A stretch of DNA of 64,000 nucleotides from Alkalicoccobacillus plakortidis (GTDB lineage: Bacteria; Bacillota; Bacilli; Bacillales; Bacillaceae_D): positions 1,984,001 through 2,048,000 of the forward strand of contig NZ_JAMQJY010000001.1 in NCBI RefSeq assembly GCF_023703085.1. Reading direction: 5' to 3'. The notes under the pieces were generated by a model, which was given only the letters and a program-made list of their open reading frames with translations, was not told where the DNA came from and made no database searches. This document shows, piece by piece, positions 27,130 to 37,953 of this stretch. Position numbers and translations under genes: made by a program. The first letter of the stretch is position 1; every line of letters begins with the position of its first letter.

Positions 27130-28477
27130 TTACACTAATTCCTTCTCCACTTTCACGACCGGTCGTCCAACTGAATAATACTCAATCCCAGCTGCCTTCA
27201 TTTCTTCAAGGTCATAACAATTACGCCCATCAAATAATACAGGCTCTTTCAGTAAAGACACATATTGAGCAGGGCTTAACTCTTTAAACTCATCCCACTC
27301 TGTTACGAGGAATGCAGCATCAGCACCAGTAAGCGCTGACTCAGCATTATCAACAAAATCAACCGCTTTAGGAAAAATCCTTTTTGCTTGGCTCCATAGC
27401 GATCGGATCATAGGCGACTACATTTGCGCCAGCCAAAACAAGCTCCTTCGCCAGTATGGTCGAAGCAGCTTCACGCATATCATCCGTATTTGGTTTAAAT
27501 GCCGTTCCAAGCATGGCAATCGTTTTTCCACGTAGCGAACCAAAATGCTCTTTCGCTTTTTCAATCAATAACCGCTGTTGTTTGTAGTTGACTTCAATAA
27601 CAGCCTTAAGCAAAGTAAATTCATGCTCCACATTACCAGCTATCTGTACAAGAGCGCTAGTATCTTTTGGGAAACACGAACCCCCATAACCAATACCAGC
27701 ATTTAAAAATTTCTCACCAATTCGCTTATCCTGCCCCATACCTTGAGCCACATCTTCAACGTTAGCTCCAAGCTTCTCACATAGTGCCGCAATCTCATTT
27801 ACAAAGCTAATCTTTGTTGCAAGAAACGCATTAGAGGCATACTTAATCATCTCAGAGCTGCGAATATCTGTTTTAAAAATTGGAATGCCAAAAGGTGCAT
27901 TGATCTCTTCCATAATAGAAGCAGTTAAGCCATTGTCCGAACCAATTACAATACGATCTCCATGAAACGTATCATGAACAGCTGAACCTTCCCGAAGAAA
28001 CTCAGGATTTGAAACAACATCAAAAGGAACATCCGTGTGCTTCTCGATATATTGCTTAATATAATCATTCGTTCCAACTGGCACTGTACTCTTTGTTACA
28101 ACAACCGCATAATCAGTGAGATGCTCTGCAATATCACGTGCAACTGACTCAATAAAGCGAAGATCGGCAGTCCCATCCTCTTTCTGAGGTGTGCCAACTG
28201 CAATATAAATGGCATCCGCCCAAGCGAATGCCATCTCATGTGAAGTCGTAAATGATAATCGACTCGCTTTATAATTTTTTATCATAAGTTCAGATAATCC
28301 TGGCTCGTAGATTGGTGAGATCCCGTCTCTCATCGAGGCTACTTTTTGTTCGTCGATGTCAACGCATGTGACTGAGTGACCGATTTCTGAGAGAGCTACT
28401 CCTGTGACTAGGCCGACGTAGCCGGTTCCGACAACTGCGATTTTTTTTGCTAACATAGGTTTACCTTCTTTCTCCAA
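27130..28477 (-). pseudogene. ugd: UDP-glucose 6-dehydrogenase, frameshifted
   Basis: Oxidises UDP-glucose to UDP-glucuronate for the polysaccharide. N-terminal NAD-binding KIAVVGTGYVGLVTGVALSE, catalytic Cys in GIGYGGSCFPKDTSAL, and the C-terminal UDP-binding domain beginning ANVVAYDPIAME. The frame changes at the hexamer 27386-27391: removing one C of minus-strand GAGCCAAGC gives AMEQAKRIFPKAVDFVDN and a 448-residue enzyme of normal length. It ends the polysaccharide operon, 4 nt downstream of manC. Confidence 0.9.
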
Positions 28478-28480
28478 ATT

Positions 28481-29852
28481 TTATTTAACTGCAAGACAAT
28501 GACTCTGGATATCTTCCCACGCTTCAAACACTCTGAAGTTATCACCTTCTACTAGATTTGATCCAGTTTGAACTTCAATCAATTCCATTGCTGTAGTAGC
28601 ACGTAAGCTATGACGTGCTCTTGCTGGAATACGCAAGACGTCACCTGCTTGTACACTAAAAATCTTATCATCTAGTACAAATTCACCTTCACCTTTGACA
28701 ACAGTCCAAACCTCGTTACGTGTTTCGTGATATTGATAGCTGATATTCTTACCCGCATGAACGGAGAGTCGTTTCGTCAGCATCTCTTTTCCATCTTCAT
28801 AACTAGCATAATCCGTCACCTGATACCAACCCCAAGCGTCTTTCTTCAAACATTGGTCGCTGATCGAAATCTTTTAGCAACTCTTTAATACGAGGGCTAG
28901 CAGATTTCTCAGTAACAAGAATTCCATCAGGACTTGCTGCAACTACAATGTTCTGCAGTCCAAGAGCAGCCACAGGAATATCTAATTCATTCACTATATG
29001 TGTGTTAAGTGAATCCTTGCTAATCATACCTTTACCAACAACATTTGTAGCCATCTCTTCTGTTAATGTGTTCCATGTTCCAAGGTCTTTCCAATAACCC
29101 TGATATGGAATTGCAACAATATGTTCTGCTCTTTCAACAACTTCATAATCAAAACTGATCTTTGGTAGTCGGGAGTAACCATCTAGTAGAGTATAATAGT
29201 CAGTTGGGAGTCCTCTGTCTACCAAAAGATCAATAATATAACTTAATTTAAATGCAAAAACGCCAGTATTCCATAATGCATTTTGAGTGATGAGTTCTGT
29301 TGCTTTTTCTTCAGTCGGCTTTTCTTGGAAATGACTGACTTTTATATAATCACTTTTCATAGATTTTTCAGGGATAATATACCCATATTTTGATGAAGGA
29401 TAGGTTGGTTGAACTCCGATCAGTCCTAGATTTGCACTAGATGATGCGAGTAATTCTTCAAGATTTTTCAGGGTTTCAAAAAATGCAGTATCTACAAATG
29501 GATCAACCGGAACCACCGCAACAACTTCATCTAGTGAGACCTCCTGAACAGAATACAAATAGCTAGCCGCAAGTGCTATTGCTGGAAAAGTATCTCTTCT
29601 TTCAGGTTCTACAATCAGGGGAACTTCTTGCCCAAGTTGGTTTCTGATCATATCAACCTGCGAGATACTAGTCGCTATTACTGAAGTACTAGCCAAATCT
29701 ACATTTACTAATTGACTCCAAACACGTTCTACCATTGATTCATCAAAACCATCTTTATCTTTTAATATTCTTAAGAACTGTTTTGAACGCGAGTCATTTG
29801 AAAGTGGCCATAATCGTTTTCCTGATCCACCAGAAAGTAATACTAAATTCAT
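28481..29852 (-). pseudogene. manC: Mannose-1-phosphate guanylyltransferase with C-terminal cupin, frameshifted
   Basis: Makes GDP-mannose. N-terminal nucleotidyltransferase with LSGGSGKRLWPLSNDSRSKQ and FQEKPTEEKA; C-terminal type-II cupin (QYHETRNEVWTVVKGEG, GDVLRIPARARHSLRA). The frame breaks where the linker should read ERRWGWYQVTDY: minus-strand GCTTGGGG at 28830-28837 has one T too many. Repair gives 456 residues, the usual length of the fused enzyme. Its start overlaps the flippase stop (ATGA). Without repair it appears as two separate genes. Confidence 0.88.
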
Positions 29853-31153
29853 TCCAAAAACCCCCTCTTAATATTTTTTGAAATAACCAATGTTATGATA
29901 ATTAATAATATGTTACTCAATGAACCAGTTAAACTGAATACAGCAACTGAAATTATGTCACTTTTAAAATAGTGATAACTTATCACAATACCCAAAGTGT
30001 TTACAATCAAAGAAAAAAAAGTAAATACAAGATGGAATTTTTGTGCTTTTAATACCGGAAGAGCTCTAATTGAAGGCTGATTTATAAAAAGAAAAAACAT
30101 CCATATTGCCATCCATTGAGAATATGACCCTGCTTTCGTCCAGTCATGACCAAAAGCAAATTCAAAAATGGTAGGTCCAAATATTATAATAATACTGAAA
30201 GGGATAATACCTACGCAACCTAGTAATAATGTTGCTTTATAAATCAATTTATACAAATTCTCTTGGTTATTAGCTGCTTCAGAAATTCTGGGATAGAATA
30301 CGTCTCCAACTGCTTTTCCTATAAGTTGAATTGGAGCATTTAATGCCGTTCGAGAAATTGTATAGAAACCCACAGCTGCAGGTCCAAAAAAATTCAATAA
30401 AAGCAAAACAGGTAAACTGAGTGATGTAGCATGCAACAACATTTGAGGGGATCTAAATAAAGCAAAATCTTTATATTTTTTCCCAACTAACCAGATTGAT
30501 ATTTCATTATTACCTGTATAAATTCTATATGAGTTTATAATATTGTTTTTATTATTTAAACTTAACATTGTAGCTTTCAATAATTGACCTAACGTTGTAA
30601 CTACAATTAATCCAATTGAGACTGGATTAATCAACCCTAAAACGATCTTACTAGTATTAAACAAAGAAGAATACAAGAAATTAGTTTTAGCTGTAATATA
30701 AAATGCTTTTTTTCTAATCAACCATTGTTCAGATACTTGCAAAAGAGAAGAAAATATTATTACAAGAGGTATAAAGTAAAGTGCTATATTTAAAGTGTCC
30801 ATTCCATCAAATAAATTAATACTATTAAGTATTAATATAAGCATTAATGATATTACAGATAATATTAAAGCAATCACCACAGATAATTTAATTAACTTTA
30901 TCGCAACAATATCATGTTTTGGTAGTACTATAGCAATTGGATAAGCTAATGCTGCTATAGGAATAATTATTTCAGTAATCGATGTAAAAGTTCCTAACTC
31001 ACCAATAATCTCGGGACCGAATAAACGTGTTATTAGCGGAGTAGTAAGTAGAGTTATTACCTGCGCAGCCATTGTCCCAGATACTAGTACTACTATATTC
31101 TTAATAATACTTTTCGATTTTAATTTTCTGAACAGCTTTTTTATCTGTTCCAT
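29849..31153 (-). CDS. Polysaccharide flippase (Wzx-like, MATE/MVF superfamily)
   Basis: 434-residue protein with about 12 hydrophobic segments that moves lipid-linked repeat units across the membrane. N-terminal VVLVSGTMAAQVITLLTTPL and LFGPEIIGELGTFTSI are typical of the oligosaccharide flippase family. The ATG has AAGGAGTAGGAA upstream. Cotranscribed with the neighbouring glycosyltransferases and the polymerase, which is the Wzx/Wzy set. Confidence 0.92.
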   Translation of the reverse strand: MEQIKKLFRKLKSKSIIKNIVVLVSGTMAAQVITLLTTPLITRLFGPEIIGELGTFTSITEIIIPIAALAYPIAIVLPKHDIVAIKLIKLSVVIALILSVISLMLILILNSINLFDGMDTLNIALYFIPLVIIFSSLLQVSEQWLIRKKAFYITAKTNFLYSSLFNTSKIVLGLINPVSIGLIVVTTLGQLLKATMLSLNNKNNIINSYRIYTGNNEISIWLVGKKYKDFALFRSPQMLLHATSLSLPVLLLLNFFGPAAVGFYTISRTALNAPIQLIGKAVGDVFYPRISEAANNQENLYKLIYKATLLLGCVGIIPFSIIIIFGPTIFEFAFGHDWTKAGSYSQWMAIWMFFLFINQPSIRALPVLKAQKFHLVFTFFSLIVNTLGIVISYHYFKSDIISVAVFSLTGSLSNILLIIITLVISKNIKRGFLE

Positions 31154-31183
31154 TTCCTACTCCTTAAAATATTAATTTTAAAC

Positions 31184-32323
31184 CTATTGACCAAGTTTAA
31201 ATTCAGATACTTTTTTATCTACAAATGACTTAAACTTTTCTTTGAAAATTTGTTCTGAAAAATTTAATGCATTTTCTCTTATTTTGATTGGGTGGAAAAT
31301 TTCTTCATTCTTTTCGAATTTATTTATTGCCGCTTTTAAACTACCTACATTTTGCTCTGGAAAAAAAACACCTGTTGGATTCTTTTCACTTTTTTGACTT
31401 ATATCAATAACAGTATCAGTTATTCCACCTTTTCCAAATGCAATTACAGGAGTTCCACATGCTTGAGATTCTACCGGTATGATTCCAAAATCTTCTTCAG
31501 CTGCAAATACAAAAGCCTTAGCATTTTGCATATAGTTAATTAATTTATCAAACTCTAGATATCCAAGCATTTCTATATTATCTCCTGCAATTTTTTTGAT
31601 TTTTAAGTAATCTGGTCCATCACCAATAACAACAAGTTTTTTCTCGGGCATATCATTGAAAGCTTCCACTATTAAATCGATCTTTTTGTAAGGAACTAAT
31701 CGAGATGCTGTTAAGAAATATTCACTCTTCGTTTCTGTTAGTTTAAATGAATCAATATCTACAGGAGGATGTATTACAACTGAATTTCTTTTATAAGCTT
31801 TCCATACTCGCCTTTTTATAAATTCTGAGTTACTTATAAATTCATCGACTCCATTTGCAGTTCTACTATCCCATACTCTCATATAGTGCATAGTAGCTCT
31901 CGCAATCCAACTCTTTATCCCTTTTGTGATTCCTGCTTCTTTTAAATACTGATGTTGCAAATCCCATGCATACCTTATTGGTGAATGTATATAGCATATA
32001 TGAATTTGGTCAGGACCAGTAATGACACCTTTAGCAATAGCATGTGAACTTGATATTATAAGATGATATTCTGAAAGATCAAACTGTTCTATAGCAAGTG
32101 GCATTAAGCCTAAGTAATTTCTGTACTTTTTTTTAGACTTTGGCAACTTTTGAATGAAACTAGTATGAACTTTTTTATTTTTTATAAAACCTCGTTTATC
32201 AGCATCAATATAATCCACGATACTGTATATATCTGCTTGCGGATAGATTTCTAGAATTTGCTCTAAAACTTTTTCTGCTCCTGCATACGTAGTAAGCCAA
32301 TCATGTATTATTGCAACTTTCAT
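31184..32323 (-). CDS. Glycosyltransferase family 4 (WbaZ-like)
   Basis: 379-residue retaining GT-B glycosyltransferase, cytoplasmic side of the membrane. N-terminus KVAIIHDWLTTYAGAEKVLE matches the WbaZ-like group; the donor-binding E-x7-E motif lies in AAEEDFGIIPVESQACGTPV. I start at ATG 32323 because GAGGAGGG lies 6 nt upstream; an earlier in-frame ATG sits in that site. Overlaps the end of the polymerase gene. Donor unknown; mannose from GDP-mannose is plausible. Confidence 0.9.
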   Translation of the reverse strand: MKVAIIHDWLTTYAGAEKVLEQILEIYPQADIYSIVDYIDADKRGFIKNKKVHTSFIQKLPKSKKKYRNYLGLMPLAIEQFDLSEYHLIISSSHAIAKGVITGPDQIHICYIHSPIRYAWDLQHQYLKEAGITKGIKSWIARATMHYMRVWDSRTANGVDEFISNSEFIKRRVWKAYKRNSVVIHPPVDIDSFKLTETKSEYFLTASRLVPYKKIDLIVEAFNDMPEKKLVVIGDGPDYLKIKKIAGDNIEMLGYLEFDKLINYMQNAKAFVFAAEEDFGIIPVESQACGTPVIAFGKGGITDTVIDISQKSEKNPTGVFFPEQNVGSLKAAINKFEKNEEIFHPIKIRENALNFSEQIFKEKFKSFVDKKVSEFKLGQ

Positions 32324-33668
32324 CAGTACCCTCCTCATTATTATTTTTAGTTTTCACATTGAATAAAATACCACAAAATGTAAATAAAATAATACTAGCT
32401 TGCCAGAACGTGAATGAATCTACAAAAGTCATATGTATAGATAATCCTACTATACTAGCTACTAAGAATAGACTTAAAAAATTACATCTAACACTATTTA
32501 ATGCTTTTATAAAAATACTTAAGAGAAATAATATAAATATAGTAACACCAAATACCCCACCTTCAACTAAGAAGGTAACGTAATTATTATCATATACGCC
32601 GCCTTGCCTATACCCTAAACCTAGAATTAAATTATCATTTAAACTTCTTAAACCCGCTAACCAGATATCCAGTCTTCCTCCGCTTATAGAGTTAAAATCT
32701 TGAATACCATTTGAAAATGTCAGTTGTAACCTTCCAATAAAAGATTGGAAATAAGACACTCTACTAAAAATCACATATATTAAAGTCGATATAAAAATAA
32801 TTTTAAATGTTGTTTTGAGCTTGAAATTTGTAAAAAACAATATTATTAAACCGATAATAAAAAATAATATAGAGGATCTCGAAAAAGTTAAAATAACCGT
32901 AACTAAAAATGTAAATAAATAAATTAATAAATGATAATTTCTAATTTTCATTTCATAATTTATTTTTTTCCCATACATAATAATTGTTGATACTAATAAT
33001 GCCATTAGAGCTGCAAAGTGGCCAAAACTGTTCGCCTCTTTGAAAACTCCTCCCAACCTATATATCACTTCTCCTCCAACAATTGTTGTTTTACTATCCA
33101 TCTCAATTTGAAATAAGAACAGTATTATTCCTAACACACAAGTTAGAAACCCAATAAAAAGAATTTTTTTCACATAAAAATAAACATCTGAAACTTTAAA
33201 TTCAAATGTCGAAAGTAAAATTAATGGAAACAAAATTTCTATTAATCTTGTATATGATAGAAAACTTACCAAAACACCTGACATTTCATAATATTGATAA
33301 CTATTTATAACAGAGAGTAGTACCGAACCTAAAAAAGTCAAAATTACGAATTGAAATAGACCTAATCTATATTTATGTATCCTCATTAGAAATAAATAAA
33401 TAGATAAAATAAAGAATATAACACTTACGTGTATAGAGATACCGTAAATTTCTATACTTGGAACTAACAATATACAAATTGCATATCCAACTAAAAAAAA
33501 ATGAACACTTTTAATTGCTAAGTATCCAATAGTTATAACTGCAAATAATGATAGTATCAATACTAAACTTTCAAATTTCGCCACTGCCACTACTATTCCT
33601 ATAGACACAGATAGTAGTGTAAACAACGTTACTTTGATGAAACTTTTATTCAACAAGTATACATTCAT
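32301..33668 (-). CDS. O-antigen/exopolysaccharide polymerase (Wzy-like)
   Basis: 455-residue integral membrane protein with about 12 hydrophobic segments. It has a long extracellular loop followed by SISGGRLDIWLAGLRSLNDN and GLGYRQGG, the Wzy_C/O-antigen ligase-type region. ATG at 33668 overlaps the stop of the upstream glycosyltransferase (ATGA), with AAAGGA upstream. Very low GC here compared with the flanking genes, as is usual for polymerase/flippase genes gained by transfer. Confidence 0.87.
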   Translation of the reverse strand: MNVYLLNKSFIKVTLFTLLSVSIGIVVAVAKFESLVLILSLFAVITIGYLAIKSVHFFLVGYAICILLVPSIEIYGISIHVSVIFFILSIYLFLMRIHKYRLGLFQFVILTFLGSVLLSVINSYQYYEMSGVLVSFLSYTRLIEILFPLILLSTFEFKVSDVYFYVKKILFIGFLTCVLGIILFLFQIEMDSKTTIVGGEVIYRLGGVFKEANSFGHFAALMALLVSTIIMYGKKINYEMKIRNYHLLIYLFTFLVTVILTFSRSSILFFIIGLIILFFTNFKLKTTFKIIFISTLIYVIFSRVSYFQSFIGRLQLTFSNGIQDFNSISGGRLDIWLAGLRSLNDNLILGLGYRQGGVYDNNYVTFLVEGGVFGVTIFILFLLSIFIKALNSVRCNFLSLFLVASIVGLSIHMTFVDSFTFWQASIILFTFCGILFNVKTKNNNEEGTDESCNNT

Positions 33669-34804
33669 TGATAAATATCCTTTGATATTTTTCTCCAACT
33701 AAACTCTTTTAATATTCTATTTAAAGACGCTTCCCCCATTTCATTCCTCATACTAGGGTCGTTTATTAGACTTAAGATACAATCTACAGCTTCTTCTTCA
33801 AGATTATTACCTTTTAAAAGAAATCCTGTATTCTCATTAACAGCATCAATAGCTCCACCTTGATAACAACCAATAACAGGTTTTTTTCTTGCACCAGCTT
33901 CAATAAAAGATATGCCGAACCCTTCCACATTATTATTATCTTGTCTATTAAGCATTATAAACACATCTGATGCATCATAATAACCAGCTTTATCCTGTTC
34001 ATCAATAGGACCCACAAAAATAATACGATCTCTAATTTCTAAATCTTGTGCTAATCCTGATAATCTATCTCTGTCATCACCTTTCCCTGCTACAATATAC
34101 ATAAAATCTATGTCTTTTAATCTTTCATTAGATAAAGCTGCAATAATTTTATCGTGACCTTTTCTAGGATCCAAGCCTAGCTAGAGTAAATAAAAGAATA
34201 GTTTGCGGAGATATATTGTGCCGCTTTCGTATAAGTTCTCTTTTATTTTCCGAATTAATAAACGCCTCGGAAACGCCACAAGGTATTACTACTATTTTAT
34301 TTTTATTCTTTATATTGAAATTATCGAATAGTAAACTCTTTGTATAACTACTTACACATACCACTTTTTCTGCATTGTTATACATTTCTCCAATAATCCT
34401 CTTAGCCATTTTACGCTTACTAAACCTAATAATTTCTGAACCATGTGACGTAATTATAAAATTAAATTCTTTTATTTTATAAACAAAATAACTTGACAAC
34501 TGGTATGAAGGATCAATTATATGTACGAAGTCATAATTTTTTTTAATTCTTTCTTTAAATAATACGCTCCAAATAGTAACGTTGATAGTTTATTAAATAA
34601 ATTATTTCTCCCCCAAAAAGGTGTTCTAACTATAGTTACTCCTTTGATATTTTTATCAATCTCTATGCCTTCAGTTTCTGCTTTAGTTATTACTGTTACC
34701 TTATAACCCTCATTCAAACTAGCTAAAGCTAAATTATAAGCGTAACTTCCAATACCACCCATATCAGGTGGGAATTCACGGGACAATATTAATATCTTTT
34801 TCAT
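33665..34804 (-). pseudogene. Glycosyltransferase family 4, two frameshifts
   Basis: GT-B glycosyltransferase reading KKILILSREFPPDMGGIGSY at the start and the E-x7-E type motif NNVEGFGISFIEAGARKKPV near the end. It is split into three frames. A missing A in the A8 run near 34535-34542 stops the first part; an extra base in CCAAGC at 34171-34176 breaks ILLFTLARLDPRKGHDK. With both repaired it is 379 residues, normal for the family. No catalytic segment is missing. Confidence 0.85.
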
Positions 34805-34850
34805 AAGAGCAAAGCTCCTTTAGTATTTATTGATATACAAAATAATTAAT

Positions 34851-35989
34851 TTAAATATTATCATAAATTTTCAATACTTCATCAACATGATGTTTAATAT
34901 TGAATTTTTGAACACTTTTATATCCTTGTGTTGAAATATTGTTATAAAATTCTTGATCAACTATTAGCTTTTTTATATATTTTTCGAGGGATTCATGATC
35001 ATCACTTTCAATTAGAAGTCCTGTTTCTTCGTGATTTATTAATTCTAAGACTCCACCCATCGCTGTGGATATAATTGGCTTGCCTGCCATTTGTGCTTCG
35101 ATTATAACTCGTCCAAATGGTTCAGGATTTTTTGATGGAGCTATTATTATATCAAGCTCATCATATACTTTATCCATATCAGATAAATAACCAGTGAATT
35201 TAATTTTATGGTGATGAATAGTTTCTCTTGATAATTTATAAAGGTATTCCTCATAAGCTGAAGAACCTTCAATTCCACTTCCACCTACTACATAAAATTC
35301 AACTTCATAATTTCCATTATTGGTATTAAGGAAGCTTGTTGCAGCCTTAATAAATGTATCTTGCCCCTTCCAAGGCGCTAATCTACCTATAATTCCAATC
35401 TTAAACTGACCATATTTACTATATAATTTTATATCTTTTTCTTTTCTTAAAGCCACTCCATTATACACAACCTTAACTTTTTCCTTTTCATTGTATTTTC
35501 CCCCCACATATTTAGAGATAGCTATAATTTTATCTGAGTTGCTATATATTAAATTATTTATCTTAGAACGTGTATCCGTCCTGTCATGATAAATGTGTTT
35601 AAATTTGCAATAAAGCTTAGTAATTATAGTTATCAAACCTGATTTAAGCGTATTAGTATGAACTATATTAATTTCGTATTTTTTTATTAAACCTCTTAAT
35701 TTAACTGAGTATACAAATATTTTTAAAATAGTCCTAATTTTACTCAATGTTGTCGCAGTTACAGCAGACTCTGCTGTTTCCTCTATGAATGATTTATCCA
35801 TATTAAGATTGATTAAAATTATGTTTTTTCTTTTTTTAATTCCTTATAAAACTCCCCTTCCCCAGTATATACCATAAATATATTTATAGATTCCGGCAAA
35901 TTATCAACTAATAATAGTAAACTTTTCTCTCCGCCACCTATGGCCACTTGATGGTCAAAAAATAGTATGTTTTTTTGTATTTCTCTCAT
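34851..35989 (-). pseudogene. Glycosyltransferase family 4, one frameshift near the N-terminus
   Basis: C-terminal GT4 domain with GIIGRLAPWKGQDTFIKAA and PSKNPEPFGRVIIEAQMAGK (E-x7-E). The longest intact frame begins at 35801 and lacks a GT-B N-terminus, but ATG 35989 opens NILFFDHQVAIGGGEKSLL in another frame. Adding one A to the A6 run near 35827 joins them into 379 residues. The start overlaps the end of the GT2 gene by 35 bp. Confidence 0.82.
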
Positions 35990-36908
35990 TATTTTTTTTT
36001 CCTTTGCGTATTTTGTTTACTATCCTATAAGGAACATAAGAAATAAAGTAAAGTCCGATATTCTTTTTAGAGCCTCTATTAACACCCATTAATTCTCTAG
36101 CAATATGCCTTGCTTTTTTTCTCTCATCATTAAAATAATAAATCTTATATATATGTCTAAGCTGTGATTCTTCAATTTCTTTCATTTCTTTTTTAGTAAG
36201 TTGACTATAATAGTTTGATTTTATTTTTTTAAGTATTATTTGAGTTCCTTTGACTTGTTTTTCATACGCATGACTAATTCTATTTTTTTCTAAATAATAT
36301 ATATCCACTAAAGTTTTATTAATATATTTGAATGAAAATTGTTCTGATAACCTGATCCATAAATCATAGTCTTGTCTAGCAGGTAAATTTTCATCAAAAA
36401 AATTATTCTTTAGGCATTCGCTTTTTAGCATGACTGCTGATGTTGGTGAGACATAATCTTTTAGTAACTGATCTTTAAAAATATTGCCTTCTTTAATTTC
36501 TTTCGAATTTTTTCTTTTATTATGAGTTTCTATAATATTATATCCTGTAAACACTACATCACAATTCTTATTCTCTAAAAAAGCATTAATACTGTCTTCT
36601 AATTTCGTACTTGACCAAACATCGTCACTATCAAGGAATGCAATATACTCACCTTTAGATTTTAAAATCCCATTATTTCTGGCTGCATTAGCCCCTCTAT
36701 TTATTTCATGCTTATAATAACTAATTCTAGGTTTATATTCATCTAACAGTTCTTGTGTATTATCATCTGAGAAATCATCAATCACTATGATTTCATAGTT
36801 TTTATAAGTCTGTGCAAAAACGCTTCTTATTGTTTTTATTATACTTGTAGCACGATTATAGGTTGGAATTATCACACTTACTAAAGGTCCTAGTTTTGTT
36901 TTATCCAC
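35955..36908 (-). CDS. Glycosyltransferase family 2
   Basis: 317-residue GT-A glycosyltransferase: VSVIIPTYNRATSIIKTI, the metal-binding/nucleotide motif AFLDSDDVWSSTKLE, and ARQDYDLWIRLSEQF, which is the acceptor/base region. GTG start with AAAGGAG at a rather long spacing. A basic, charged C-terminus. Cytoplasmic; adds one sugar to the lipid-linked repeat unit; donor unknown. Confidence 0.9.
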   Translation of the reverse strand: MDKTKLGPLVSVIIPTYNRATSIIKTIRSVFAQTYKNYEIIVIDDFSDDNTQELLDEYKPRISYYKHEINRGANAARNNGILKSKGEYIAFLDSDDVWSSTKLEDSINAFLENKNCDVVFTGYNIIETHNKRKNSKEIKEGNIFKDQLLKDYVSPTSAVMLKSECLKNNFFDENLPARQDYDLWIRLSEQFSFKYINKTLVDIYYLEKNRISHAYEKQVKGTQIILKKIKSNYYSQLTKKEMKEIEESQLRHIYKIYYFNDERKKARHIARELMGVNRGSKKNIGLYFISYVPYRIVNKIRKGKKNNERNTKKHTIF

Positions 36909-36913
36909 TGTAA

Positions 36914-37591
36914 TTAATATGCTCCTTTTGTATTAATCAAGACTAATAATGTCTTCAAAATTATTTTGAAATCGAGTAGAATATTTCTGTTTTTAATATA
37001 ATTCAAATCCATAGAAACCATCTCATCAAAACCAACATTGTTCCTTGCGCTAACCTGCCATAGGCCAGTGCACCCTGGCTTTATCAACAATCTCTGTTTA
37101 TGAAATAAAGTATATTCGTTAACCTCCCTTATCAGAGGAGGTCTTGGTCCCACCAAACTCATGTCACCTTTCAGAACATTTAACAGTTGAGGAAGTTCAT
37201 CAATACTTGTCTTCCGAATAAATTTCCCCATTTTCGTAATACGTGGATCTGCCTTCATTTTAAACATCGCACCACTTACTTCGTTCTGATCTAGCAATCC
37301 TTCTAATAGTTCTTCCGCATTACTTACCATTGATCGAAACTTGTACATTTTAAATTCATTCTCATCTTTGCCAACTCGAGTCTGCTTAAAAAAAACAGCT
37401 CCTTTTGGGTCTTCTATCTTTATTACAATAGCAAGAATTAAAAATAAAGGAGATAACACGATAATTCCAATAATTGAAGCTGAGATATCAATACCTCTTT
37501 TAAGAAAGAGATAAAAGAGTGATTCGTTAATAATGAGTTTTTTACTGATGGATTGATCTCTTCTGGCACTTGACTGAGATGTTTCTTCCAT
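36914..37591 (-). CDS. Undecaprenyl-phosphate sugar phosphotransferase (priming transferase)
   Basis: 225-residue bacterial sugar transferase that starts the repeat unit by moving a sugar-1-phosphate to undecaprenyl phosphate. One N-terminal membrane helix (ISASIIGIIVLSPLFLILAI), then FKMYKFRSMV, the catalytic-domain segment KTSIDELPQLLNVLKGDMSL and VGPRPPL, and the C-terminal PGCTGLWQVSARNNVGF. Short EpsL-like form without the extra helices of WbaP. First gene of the polysaccharide operon, behind a structured leader; AAGGAAGGAG precedes the ATG. Confidence 0.95.
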   Translation of the reverse strand: MEETSQSSARRDQSISKKLIINESLFYLFLKRGIDISASIIGIIVLSPLFLILAIVIKIEDPKGAVFFKQTRVGKDENEFKMYKFRSMVSNAEELLEGLLDQNEVSGAMFKMKADPRITKMGKFIRKTSIDELPQLLNVLKGDMSLVGPRPPLIREVNEYTLFHKQRLLIKPGCTGLWQVSARNNVGFDEMVSMDLNYIKNRNILLDFKIILKTLLVLINTKGAY

Positions 37592-37663
37592 TTGTATTCT
37601 CCTTCCTTTATTTTATTTTATTTTATGTACGAGTAAAAAAAGCTAGAGAATCGCTCAATTATA

Positions 37664-37677
37664 TGTAAGCGCTTTTC
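37664..37677. promoter_or_regulatory. cre-like sequence in the polysaccharide leader
   Basis: TGTAAGCGCTTTTC shares TGTAAGCGCTT with the site at 23120 but lacks the final CA of the CcpA consensus. It lies 73 nt upstream of the priming transferase, inside the inferred leader. Weak. Confidence 0.25.
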
Positions 37678-37710
37678 TAACTTTTTTTACCTTTATTTAT
37701 ACTCGTTTGT

Positions 37711-37831
37711 GGGGGTTGTCCCCCCTGAGGCATCTAACCTCTCCTCACATCATGCCCTTGACGACTGGCGTCTAAGGCTTGTGGCCCGTTGCATGATCGA
37801 GTATCTCCAACTGATAGCGGTAGAGGAGATA
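37711..37831 (-). ncRNA. Structured leader RNA, candidate EAR/epsC-type antitermination element
   Basis: About 120 nt upstream of the priming transferase fold into clear stems on the minus strand: TATCTCC (37825-37831) with GGAGATA (37802-37808); ATCATGC (37791-37797) with GCATGAT (37749-37755), enclosing GACG-CCAGT-CGTC and GGC/GCC; then a GGGGG/CCCCC hairpin at 37711-37725. Bacillales eps operons carry the EAR (epsC) RNA of similar size in this kind of position, where it promotes readthrough of long polysaccharide operons. Position and structure fit; I cannot confirm the family from sequence. Confidence 0.5.
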
Positions 37832-37906
37832 TAACCGTCACCTTCTAAATTTCTGATAATCCTAACTCCACAGAAAAAGGTTGTATTCTCATAGATGCTG
37901 ATAGAA

Positions 37907-37947
37907 CGATCTCGGCATAGGAACTATAGTCGTTCTTCGCCGAGATC
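37907..37947. terminator. Hairpin after galU
   Basis: GATCTCGGC/GCCGAGATC stem 7 nt past the galU stop. No strong T run, so it may be a weak terminator, attenuator or processing site ahead of the leader RNA. Confidence 0.45.
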
Positions 37948-37953
37948 TGTCGG

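Noticed and set aside
37592..37953. Cyclic-di-GMP or other metabolite riboswitch in the polysaccharide leader
   Set aside because: The stems do not match the c-di-GMP-I consensus I know; position fits an EAR-type element better.
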